Of a stretch of 6,186 nucleotides of DNA, positions 1 to 6,186 are shown piece after piece; position 1 is the stretch's first letter; each line of letters begins with the position of its first letter. The DNA lies in the NCBI GenBank assembly GCA_018054915.1, contig JAGPIR010000082.1, forward strand, positions 1-6,186, given 5' to 3'. A program made the position numbers and the translations under genes. The notes below the pieces were generated by a model that made no database searches, was not told the origin of the DNA, and saw only the letters and a program-made list of their open reading frames with translations. This DNA is from Allobrachymonas sp. Its GTDB lineage: Bacteria > Pseudomonadota > Gammaproteobacteria > Burkholderiales > Burkholderiaceae_C.

Positions 1-1061
1 TCGACGTCGCTGTCATAACCCACAGTCACCGCCAGCCATTGCCACACCCGAGGGTCGATCAGCGAACTGTTTTCAACCCGCAGGTTGACCAGCATGTCAT
101 TGGGCAGGATCGACTCCACCCCCGAAATAGATCGCAAACGGGTGAAACGCGCCGAAATATCGGTGACGCGTCCCTCAAAATTATCAACCTTGATCATGTC
201 GCCGATGCGCACGCTGCGTTCCAGCAACACCACAAAGCCACTGACGTAGTTGGCTGCGAGCTTTTGCAAGCCCAGACCAATGCCCACCCCCAGCGCGCCG
301 CCGAAGACCGAGAACGCAGTGAGGTCGATATCAATGACCTTGAGTCCTGTCACCAGCGCCAGAAATAGCAAAAGGGCGCGAATGCCGTTGCTGATGATCT
401 TGCGCAGCGACAGGCCACTGCCCGTTACATGGCGCAACAGGCGCGCCTCGATCACCGAAGATACCCACAAGGCGCCAAGCAGCGACCCCACCACAAATAC
501 GACGCCAAATAACAGATTGAGCAAGGTGGTGTTGATCGCGCCGAATCTGATCTTGATGTCGTCCAGGAACTGCAGCAAGTCCGGCAACAGACCGCTGGCC
601 CACAGCACGACGCATGCCCACACGATCCATGAAACGGTCTGTTCAAGCAGCTTGACCCACCGATGCTCGCCCCACAAGCGGTGCACGATCTTGGCAATTG
701 TGCGAATGACCACCAGCGCCAGGATTACTGGCAAGGCAATCCGAAACAGTGAGGCCCGCACCGGCACCCGCATGACATGCGAAGCCAGGGAGGTAAATCC
801 CAGCCATAGGATAGGAAAAAGCACCCCGTCATAGTCCTTCGCACCAAGGAACAGGGACTCTTCGTACAACCGTCCCCCCGGCTCCTGCAACCTGGCGGAC
901 GATCCTTTCGCGAGCATGGTGCGCAACAGGCGCACCAGCATCCATGCAACCGCACCCAGGCCGACAATAACCCCCAATTGCTTGAGGGTGGCCGGTTGCA
1001 TGACCTGCTGCAGCCACTCAAACCATTCATCGACGGGAAGATTGAAAAACTGGTCGTTCAT
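1..1061 (-). CDS. MscS-family mechanosensitive ion channel, C-terminus cut by window edge
   Basis: Inner-membrane channel of the small-conductance mechanosensitive (MscS) family, which opens under membrane tension to release solutes during osmotic down-shock. The reading frame is open for 353 codons from ATG 1061 to the left edge. Hydrophobic segments lie near residues 28-48, 80-95, 105-124, 142-160, 178-202 and 226-243. The pore helix at about 249-280 is rich in Gly and Ala (FGGALGVGIGLGLQKLAANY), as in MscS TM3. After it come the family-typical RIGDMIKV (285-292) and the beta-domain stretch GRVTDISARFTRLR (297-310) with LPND (319-322). The pore helix begins about 250 residues in, much later than in the 286-residue E. 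coli MscS, so this is a longer homologue with extra N-terminal membrane helices. An in-frame TGA lies 33 bases upstream and no other ATG intervenes, so the start is well fixed. The C-terminal part is missing only because of the window. Family call is firm; exact gating class is unknown. Confidence 0.93.
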   Translation of the reverse strand, partial: MNDQFFNLPVDEWFEWLQQVMQPATLKQLGVIVGLGAVAWMLVRLLRTMLAKGSSARLQEPGGRLYEESLFLGAKDYDGVLFPILWLGFTSLASHVMRVPVRASLFRIALPVILALVVIRTIAKIVHRLWGEHRWVKLLEQTVSWIVWACVVLWASGLLPDLLQFLDDIKIRFGAINTTLLNLLFGVVFVVGSLLGALWVSSVIEARLLRHVTGSGLSLRKIISNGIRALLLFLALVTGLKVIDIDLTAFSVFGGALGVGIGLGLQKLAANYVSGFVVLLERSVRIGDMIKVDNFEGRVTDISARFTRLRSISGVESILPNDMLVNLRVENSSLIDPRVWQWLAVTVGYDSDV

Positions 1062-1074
1062 TGTGATTGCACAA
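1061..1074 (-). repeat. Perfect inverted repeat filling the SD-to-start spacer of the MscS gene
   Basis: Read on the minus strand this is TTGTG-CAAT-CACAA, a perfect 5-base stem with a 4-base loop. Its last A is the A of the channel start codon. The only Shine-Dalgarno-like GGAG (1078 to 1075) directly abuts its other side, leaving a 13-base spacer that the repeat exactly fills. It could be an RNA hairpin shortening or masking the spacer, or a DNA operator half-site pair. A 5-base stem can easily arise by chance. Confidence 0.35.
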
Positions 1075-1248
1075 CTCCATGCATAGTCTGTTCACCAGAA
1101 CCTGACTGCGGCGTTTGTACCTGTACTGCCCGCAACCCCTGTCATTTTCAGGCGCTCATTCACCCCGGTGCAGACTTTCAAGCTGGACCACAGCAAGGTT
1201 TCGTTCTTAAATGAAGGCTTCTTTTCAGGGGCCAAACGGTCGTGTTTC

Positions 1249-2202
1249 TCAAACGTCGGCCAACACGCGCAAATGCGCTTCCACACTCCGTGCCAGGGAA
1301 CTCAGGTTATAGCCGCCTTCCAGGCAGCTGACGATACGGCCCTGGCTGTGACGCATGGCCACCTCCTTGATGCGACGGGTTATCCATTCGTAATCTGCCT
1401 CGACAAGGCCCAGTTGTCCCATGTCATCCTCACGGTGCGCATCGAATCCCGCACTGATGAAAATCATTTCCGGTTTGAATTCATCCAGCCGGGGAATCCA
1501 CTGGTTGTTCACAATTTCACGGATGGCTTCGCCCTTGGTATAGGCCGCCACCGGAACGTTGAGCAGATTGGCTCCTTCGCGTGCGGTGCCCTCGGGATAG
1601 AACGGATGCTGGTAAAAGCTCACCATCAGGATGCGATCGTCACCGCACACAATGTCTTCGGTGCCGTTGCCATGGTGCACATCGAAATCGATGATGGCGA
1701 CACGCTCCAGGCCATGACGCGCCACGGCGTATTTGGCCGCGATGGCAACATTGTTGAAAAAACAGAACCCCATGGCCTTGTCGCCGCAAGCATGGTGTCC
1801 GGGTGGACGCACCGCGCAAAAGGCGTTTTCCATCTCCCCGGCCAGCACGGCATCCACCGCCTCCACCGCTGCACCCGCAGACAACAGCGCCGCCCGGTAG
1901 GTGCGGCTGTTCATGGACGTATCCGAATCCAGCGAGAAATTTTGCTGCTGACCGGCCGCAACGTCATCTTCTTCCAGCCAGTCGTTCATGCCCCGCATGG
2001 CTGCAATGTACATGCGCCGGTGCGCCAGCTTGATTTCACCCAGGTTGGCGGGCTGCGGCTCGCGCCGCTGCAGCGCATCGGCTACACCCGTGATGAGCAG
2101 GCGATCTTCAATCGCATCCAGCCTCTCAGGACACTCCGGATGATTGTCTCCCATTTTGTGCAACCGGCAATCGCGGTGGGTGTAATAACCCGTTATTCCC
2201 AT
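1249..2202 (-). CDS. Histone deacetylase family protein (class II-like zinc deacetylase)
   Basis: Zinc-dependent deacetylase of the arginase/deacetylase fold, 317 residues, about the size of the catalytic domain alone. It is expected to remove acetyl groups from lysine side chains or small acetyl-amines in the cytoplasm. Visible motifs in order: HPECPERL (21-28); RPPGHHA (132-138) with the paired catalytic histidines H136 and H137; GFCFFNN (145-151); DFDVHHGNGT (172-181) giving zinc ligands D174 and H176; SAGFDAH (250-256) giving the third ligand D254; and LEGGYN (294-299) with the transition-state tyrosine Y298. All catalytic residues are present, so it should be active. No signal peptide or membrane segment is seen. 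The start ATG is supported by a GGAG nine bases upstream. The gene lies upstream of and co-directional with the MscS gene, and diverges from the MoxR operon. Alternatives in the same superfamily are AcuC-like or acetylpolyamine amidohydrolases; the substrate cannot be read from sequence alone. Confidence 0.95.
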   Translation of the reverse strand: MGITGYYTHRDCRLHKMGDNHPECPERLDAIEDRLLITGVADALQRREPQPANLGEIKLAHRRMYIAAMRGMNDWLEEDDVAAGQQQNFSLDSDTSMNSRTYRAALLSAGAAVEAVDAVLAGEMENAFCAVRPPGHHACGDKAMGFCFFNNVAIAAKYAVARHGLERVAIIDFDVHHGNGTEDIVCGDDRILMVSFYQHPFYPEGTAREGANLLNVPVAAYTKGEAIREIVNNQWIPRLDEFKPEMIFISAGFDAHREDDMGQLGLVEADYEWITRRIKEVAMRHSQGRIVSCLEGGYNLSSLARSVEAHLRVLADV

Positions 2203-2211
2203 GGCAGTTGT

Positions 2212-2215
2212 CTCC
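2212..2215 (-). promoter_or_regulatory. Ribosome binding site of the deacetylase gene
   Basis: GGAG on the minus strand, nine bases before ATG 2202. This spacing is slightly long but normal, and it decides the start of the deacetylase gene. Confidence 0.6.
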
Positions 2216-2241
2216 AGTAAAGAAGATGAATTTTGTTAATA

Positions 2242-2271
2242 ATAATCCGGAATATCGGCTTTTGTCTGCAA
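2242..2271 (-). promoter_or_regulatory. Weak candidate sigma-70 promoter for the deacetylase gene
   Basis: On the minus strand a TTGCAG box (2271 to 2266, three of six consensus bases) is followed after 18 bases by GATTAT (2247 to 2242, four of six). The -10 box sits 39 bases before the deacetylase ATG, leaving room for a short leader containing its Shine-Dalgarno site. The match is weak and AT-rich DNA throws up such boxes by chance. Confidence 0.22.
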
Positions 2272-2309
2272 GAGCGCCCAGGAAGCATAGGCATCCGCAT
2301 AATGCACCA

Positions 2310-3287
2310 ATGGAACCAACCCTCTCCTCCCCCCATCTTTTCCATGCGGACCTGCCTGCCTCCGTCATCAACGCATCTGCGCGCCTTCCGGCCTTGCTGG
2401 AACGGCTGAACCAGATCATTCTCGGAAAAGCCGATGCCGTCAGGGATGCCGTGACGTGCTTGCTGGCCAACGGCCACCTGTTGATTGAGGACATGCCCGG
2501 CGTGGGAAAGACGACGCTGGCACATGCCCTGGCGCAAAGTATGGGGCTGCAATTCGCGCGCGTGCAGTTCACCGCCGACCTGATGCCCAGCGATCTCACC
2601 GGGGTATCCATTTACGAACGCAACAAGGAGCAGTTCGTTTTTCACCCCGGCCCGGTGTTTTCACAAGTCTTGCTGGCCGACGAAATCAACCGCGCCAGCC
2701 CCAAGGCGCAAAGCGCTTTGCTGGAAGCCATGGAAGAACGCCAGGTCAGCGTGGAAGGCAAAACCTATGCCTTACCGCAGCCCTTTTTCGTGATCGCCAC
2801 GCAAAACCCGCTGGAACAGCGCGGCACCCAGCCGCTGCCCGAATCGCAGCTTGACCGCTTTCTGATGCGTATCCGTCTGGGTTACCCCGACCGGACCGCC
2901 GAGCACGACCTGTTGACCGGAATGGCACGGCACGATCTGCTGCAGACGTTGCAACCCGTGATGCAAGCAGCCGATCTGCTGCAGCTGCAAGCCCAGGTGC
3001 AGGCGATTCATGCCTCAGAGGCGCTGATCCGCTATCTGCAAGACCTGCTCGCCGCCACCCGCAGCGGCCAATGGTTTGAGCAGGGACTGAGTCCACGCGC
3101 CGGCGTGGGAATTTTGCGGGCGGCCAAGGCGCGCGCGCTGCTGGCCGAACGCGAATTCGTCACGCCCGACGATGTGCAGGCCATTCTGCCGCAGACAGCT
3201 GCGCACCGTCTGACGCCAGTCAGCCATGCCGGACGGGGCGCGCTGGAGCAGGTGCGCGCCATGATGGCCGCCGTTGTTCTGGCATAA
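2310..3287 (+). CDS. MoxR-family AAA+ ATPase
   Basis: Cytoplasmic AAA+ ATPase of the MoxR class, chaperone-like enzymes that use ATP to remodel or activate partner proteins. From ATG 2310 it is 325 residues, the usual family length. Walker A is MPGVGKTT (62-69, K67), Walker B LLADEIN (121-127, D124-E125), sensor 1 ATQNP (163-167, N166), the arginine-finger region ESQLDRF (178-184, R183), and the sensor 2 region SPRAG (261-265, R263) in the C-terminal lid. The segment FHPGPVF (111-117) with NRASPKAQSALLEAMEE (127-143) is typical of MoxR. All ATPase residues are intact. The frame is open further upstream, with a TTG at 2262 and an ATG at 2226, but translation there runs into the AT-rich divergent promoter and is not family-like, so I chose 2310 although its Shine-Dalgarno is poor. 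First gene of the MoxR-DUF58-transglutaminase operon, so its likely clients are the two membrane proteins encoded next. The family is certain; the start is about 75% sure. Confidence 0.93.
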   Translation: MEPTLSSPHLFHADLPASVINASARLPALLERLNQIILGKADAVRDAVTCLLANGHLLIEDMPGVGKTTLAHALAQSMGLQFARVQFTADLMPSDLTGVSIYERNKEQFVFHPGPVFSQVLLADEINRASPKAQSALLEAMEERQVSVEGKTYALPQPFFVIATQNPLEQRGTQPLPESQLDRFLMRIRLGYPDRTAEHDLLTGMARHDLLQTLQPVMQAADLLQLQAQVQAIHASEALIRYLQDLLAATRSGQWFEQGLSPRAGVGILRAAKARALLAEREFVTPDDVQAILPQTAAHRLTPVSHAGRGALEQVRAMMAAVVLA

Positions 3288-3306
3288 GCCGCTCCCTGGC
3301 CCGCAC

Positions 3307-4449
3307 ATGTCCGTGCTCCACATGCCCAACCTTGCCAACCCATCGCCCAGCCACGCGCCGGGCTGGCGTGCGCGGCTTCAGCATTGGTTCTGGGCGCGCC
3401 TGCCGCGGCACGACCGCACGGTTCTGCAACAACGCAACCTGTACATTCTGCCCACGGGCGCTGGCTGGCTGCTGCTGGTGACCCTGCTGGTGCTGCTGCT
3501 GGCATCGGTCAACTACCAGATCAGCCTGGGGTATCTGCTCACCTTCCTGATTGCTGGTTGCGCCGTGATCAGCATTCCCATGGCGCACAACACCTTGCGC
3601 GGCCTGCAGGGACACATTCGCCCGCCTGCGCCCCAGTTTGCCGGCCACCCCGTACTGCTGGACATTCACCTGCAAAACCCCAGCAAACACCGGCGTCTGG
3701 GTGTAGGCCTGCGCCTGCAGAGCATTTCACAACCGGCCCCGCGTGCATCTGCCGCCATGGACAGCCTGAACTGGCACGATTGCGCACCTGAGTCGGACCA
3801 AACCATCCAACTGGCCTGGAAAGGTCCGGGACGTGGATGGCACGATCTGCCCGCCATCCACATTGAAACGCGTTTCCCCCTGGGCGTGTTTCGCGTCTGG
3901 AGCCTCTGGCGGCCCGCTTCACAAGTGCTGCTGTATCCCGATCCGGAAACGCCAGCTCCTGCCCTGCCCACCCAGAGCAATGGCGCACATCCACACGATA
4001 CGCTGCCGCGTGACCACGCCCAGCTGGCCAGCGTTTGCGACGAGCTGCCCGAAGACATCCGCCCTTATCAACGGGGGGATTCCCCGCGCCACATCGTCTG
4101 GAAGAAAGTGGCGCAAACAGGTGAGTTGGTCAGCCGCGAAAATCCTCGGCCCGACAGCCGCAACCTCTGGCTGGATTTTGATGCTGCCGCGCCCCAGAAT
4201 GATCACGAAGCGGCCTTGCGCCGGCTGTGCGCCTGGGTGCAACTGGCCAGCGCGCACGACCAGCCTTTTGGCCTGCGCCTGCCGCCTGCGGCAGGGCAGC
4301 CCGCCGTGTTACTGAACCCGGCATCGGGCGAAGCGCACCGGCAACGCTGCCTGCTCGCGCTGGCCGAATGGGGCCTGCCGCGCCATGTGCCGGTAACAGT
4401 CACCAATGCCCCTGGTCAACCGCCGCCCCGGACCGGTGCGCGCGCATGA
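3307..4449 (+). CDS. DUF58 domain-containing membrane protein
   Basis: Membrane-anchored DUF58 protein of about 380 residues, the standard companion of MoxR ATPases; biochemical function unknown. Two adjacent hydrophobic helices lie at about 53-69 and 75-92. A globular region follows, with the conserved RFPLGVFRVWS (189-199) and then the DUF58 signature PYQRGDSPRHIVWKKVA (253-269), closing with LVSRE (274-278). The downstream strand LWLDFDAAA (287-295) sits where larger DUF58 relatives carry a von Willebrand-like DxSxS metal motif; here the serines are absent. The C-terminus is proline-rich. The start is uncertain: ATG 3307 lies 19 bases after the MoxR stop with no visible Shine-Dalgarno. A TTG at 3274, overlapping moxR, and an ATG at 3322 are alternatives; an in-frame TGA at 3262 sets the upstream limit. 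Its stop overlaps the next start in ATGA, implying coupled translation within one operon. Product family is firm; start moderate. Confidence 0.9.
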   Translation: MSVLHMPNLANPSPSHAPGWRARLQHWFWARLPRHDRTVLQQRNLYILPTGAGWLLLVTLLVLLLASVNYQISLGYLLTFLIAGCAVISIPMAHNTLRGLQGHIRPPAPQFAGHPVLLDIHLQNPSKHRRLGVGLRLQSISQPAPRASAAMDSLNWHDCAPESDQTIQLAWKGPGRGWHDLPAIHIETRFPLGVFRVWSLWRPASQVLLYPDPETPAPALPTQSNGAHPHDTLPRDHAQLASVCDELPEDIRPYQRGDSPRHIVWKKVAQTGELVSRENPRPDSRNLWLDFDAAAPQNDHEAALRRLCAWVQLASAHDQPFGLRLPPAAGQPAVLLNPASGEAHRQRCLLALAEWGLPRHVPVTVTNAPGQPPPRTGARA

Positions 4450-6186
4450 AAACGCTACCGGCCAGCTCTTCGCCCCGTGACTGGTTGCGCAGCCTACCCT
4501 GGCTGGGTGCGCTGCCCCGCGAAAGCCGAGACACATTGTTTCTGCTGGCCGTGATCGGATGGATCGTGCTGATGCAGTCGGCCCATATGCCCTGGTCCAC
4601 CACGGTGTTTGGTCTGATGGTGCTGGGCTGGCGTGCCTGGCTAACCCTGAAGCAAAAGCCCCTGCCCTCGCGCTGGATCAGCGCCGGCTTGTTGTTGTTG
4701 TCGCTGGCATTGACAGCGGCGCAATTCCGCTCCCTTCTGGGCCGCGATGCCGGCAGCGCGCTGATTCTGCTGCTGCTCACACTCAAAACGCTAGAGCTCA
4801 GGGCGCGTCGAGACGCCTTCGTGATCTTTTTTCTGGGCTTTTTCGCGCTGCTGAGCCATTTCCTGTTCTCGCAGTCGCTACTGACCGCTTTGGGCATATT
4901 TGTGGGCGTACTGGCACTGCTGGCCGCGCTGGTCAATGCCCACACGCCTGCCGGCTACCCGCCGCTGCGCCAGTCGCTGTTCATTGCCCTGCGCATGGCG
5001 TTGCTGGGCGCGCCGATCATGTTTGCGCTGTTCATGCTGTTTCCGCGGTTTGCGCCGTTGTGGGGCTTTCCGGCGCATGAAAGCGCCAAGACCGGCCTGA
5101 GCGACAAGATGACCGTGGGCACCATAGCCGAATTGGCGCTCGATGACAGCGTGGCCTTTCGCGTGCGGTTCGATGGCGACATACCCCGCCGGCAAGACCT
5201 GTATTTCCGGGGTCCGGTGCTGGGCCGCCTGCAAGGGCAAACGTGGACATCCGAAGAAACATTTGCCGTGGCCGAAAGCCCAACTGCTTCTGAAACAAAC
5301 GCAGGCGCCACCGTGACGTACGAAATGCTGCTGCAACCACACCAGCGGCAATGGCTGCTGACGCTGGAAATGGCCACACAACGGCCTGAGCTGCCTGCGG
5401 GCTGGCGCGCCCTGCAGATGCGTTCGATGGAGTGGATCAGCCTGCGTCCGGTGGTGGATGTGCTGCGCTACCGCGCCAGCAGCCAGTTGCAGAACCGCCA
5501 TGGCACTGACGTCCATCCAGCGCTGCTGCGCACCTATCTGGACCTGCCGCCGGGGCTGAACCCGCGCACCCGCGAATTGGCACACCAGTTGCTGAACGAT
5601 CCAACGCTGGTGCAAGGCTCCAGCGGACAAAAGGTGCAGGCCGTGCTGCAGCGTCTGCGAACGGGTGGCTACACCTACACGCTGGCGCCCGAGCGGACGG
5701 GCGAACACGCCGCCGATGCATTCTGGTTTGATGCCAAGGAAGGTTTTTGCGAGCACATCGCCAATGCTTTCGTCGTGCTGATGCGCAACATGGGTATACC
5801 GGCGCGCATCGTCACCGGTTACCAAGGGGGCGAAGTCAACCCCATGGACGGCATGCTCACCGTGCGCCAAAGCGACGCCCATGCCTGGACCGAAGTCTGG
5901 GTGCCTGAAAAAGGCTGGGAGCGCATCGATCCGACTGCAGCCGTGTCGGCCATACGGATCGAGGACCTGGCCCGAATCGAAAGGCGCGGAACGGTCGGCA
6001 ACGCCATTGATGCCGTGAGTCCTCAATTCGCGGGTTTCATGCAGCGCAACCTTCAGCGCCTGCGCAACGTCTGGGAGGCCACCAACACGCGCTGGAACAG
6101 CTGGATACTCAACTACACCCAGGACCGCCAGCTTGATCTGCTGCGGCAACTGGGATTCAGGAACGTTGGCTGGGTCACACTGGTAC
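4446..6186 (+). CDS. tgpA: TgpA-type membrane transglutaminase-like protein (DUF3488), 3' end cut by window
   Basis: Integral membrane protein with an outward-facing transglutaminase-like domain, related to Pseudomonas aeruginosa TgpA, which is reported as essential. The open frame runs 580 codons to the right edge; relatives are roughly 650-680 residues, so about the last hundred are missing. The N-terminal DUF3488 part has hydrophobic segments near 30-46, 52-68, 78-94, 104-118, 124-142, 146-164 and 178-200. The papain-like core carries the full triad: C435 in GFCEH (433-437), H479 in SDAHAWTEVW (476-485) and D495 in RIDPTAAV (493-500), with GIPARIVTGYQGGE (450-463) between. The catalytic fold is therefore intact. 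Either transpeptidase or protease-like chemistry is possible and the substrate is unknown, although an envelope role is usually proposed. The start ATG overlaps the DUF58 stop by four bases and has only a weak purine stretch ahead, so translational coupling is likely. A final transmembrane helix expected near the C-terminus would lie just beyond the window. Confidence 0.93.
   Translation, partial: MKTLPASSSPRDWLRSLPWLGALPRESRDTLFLLAVIGWIVLMQSAHMPWSTTVFGLMVLGWRAWLTLKQKPLPSRWISAGLLLLSLALTAAQFRSLLGRDAGSALILLLLTLKTLELRARRDAFVIFFLGFFALLSHFLFSQSLLTALGIFVGVLALLAALVNAHTPAGYPPLRQSLFIALRMALLGAPIMFALFMLFPRFAPLWGFPAHESAKTGLSDKMTVGTIAELALDDSVAFRVRFDGDIPRRQDLYFRGPVLGRLQGQTWTSEETFAVAESPTASETNAGATVTYEMLLQPHQRQWLLTLEMATQRPELPAGWRALQMRSMEWISLRPVVDVLRYRASSQLQNRHGTDVHPALLRTYLDLPPGLNPRTRELAHQLLNDPTLVQGSSGQKVQAVLQRLRTGGYTYTLAPERTGEHAADAFWFDAKEGFCEHIANAFVVLMRNMGIPARIVTGYQGGEVNPMDGMLTVRQSDAHAWTEVWVPEKGWERIDPTAAVSAIRIEDLARIERRGTVGNAIDAVSPQFAGFMQRNLQRLRNVWEATNTRWNSWILNYTQDRQLDLLRQLGFRNVGWVTLV

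Larger units (their letters stand above)
2203..2309. promoter_or_regulatory. Divergent promoter region between deacetylase and MoxR operon
   Basis: This 107-base spacer separates two start codons pointing away from each other. Its middle, around 2219-2265, is clearly AT-rich (runs such as GTTAATAATAAT) against the GC-rich coding DNA on both sides, as expected for promoters. It must supply at least the first promoter of each unit unless one lies inside the opposite gene. No strong sigma-70 consensus is visible for the rightward direction and no clear operator is recognised. Confidence 0.6.

Noticed and set aside
1062..1248. Possible terminator or small gene between the deacetylase and channel genes
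   Set aside because: No GC-rich stem followed by a T run is visible on the minus strand, and the short open frames there lack ribosome binding sites and recognisable sequence.
1168..2220. Open frame of 350 codons on the plus strand, antisense to the deacetylase gene
   Set aside because: The minus strand encodes every deacetylase motif in order. The opposite translation shows no recognisable family and is a coding shadow.
2248..2259. CCG-N6-CGG inverted repeat in the divergent promoter spacer as an operator
   Set aside because: Each arm is only three bases and the flanks do not continue the symmetry, so it is within chance expectation.
2302..2409. Short out-of-frame ATG reading frame of 35 codons overlapping the MoxR start, as a possible leader peptide
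   Set aside because: The nearest AGGAAG lies 16 bases upstream, too far. The peptide is unremarkable and the frame ends well inside moxR, so nothing supports translation.
4689..4700. Four TTG codons in a row within the transglutaminase gene, as a possible slippage tract
   Set aside because: They encode leucines of a membrane helix, and gain or loss of a triplet keeps the frame, so no on-off switching would result.
4878..6149. Open frame of 423 codons on the minus strand, antisense to the transglutaminase gene
   Set aside because: The plus-strand frame carries a complete, recognisable transglutaminase core with its catalytic triad. The antisense translation is rich in Gln, His, Arg and Ala with no domain, which is typical of the mirror of GC-rich coding DNA.

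Overview
This is a 6.2 kb chromosomal window from what looks like a betaproteobacterium, most likely order Burkholderiales. I infer that from the GC-rich codon use, with strong preference for CTG, GCC and CGC, and from the overall character of the proteins. It cannot be proven from one window. I see no mobile element, tRNA, rRNA, CRISPR array or phage gene.

Left part, minus strand (1 to 2202). A class II-type histone deacetylase family protein (2202 to 1249) is followed 187 bases downstream by an MscS-type mechanosensitive channel (1061 to the left edge). The channel gene is cut by the edge inside its beta domain.

Middle (2203 to 2309). A 107-base AT-rich divergent spacer separates the left pair from the right-hand genes and should hold promoters for both directions.

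Right part, plus strand (2310 to 6186). Three tightly packed genes form an apparent operon: a MoxR AAA+ ATPase, a DUF58 membrane protein 19 bases after it, and a TgpA-type transglutaminase that overlaps the DUF58 gene by four bases (ATGA). The transglutaminase is cut by the right edge after 580 codons. This trio is a known and widespread arrangement. The MoxR protein is thought to act as a chaperone-like ATPase on the membrane-bound DUF58 protein and transglutaminase, probably in envelope maintenance, but its substrate is not known.

Nothing here is convincing as a wholly new system. The points most worth a second look are a small perfect hairpin that exactly fills an over-long Shine-Dalgarno spacer of the channel gene, the deacetylase active-site details that argue against a polyamine substrate, the deacetylase-channel pairing, and the degenerate metal-site motif in the DUF58 protein. 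Coding is dense; no gene-free stretch exceeds 187 bases.
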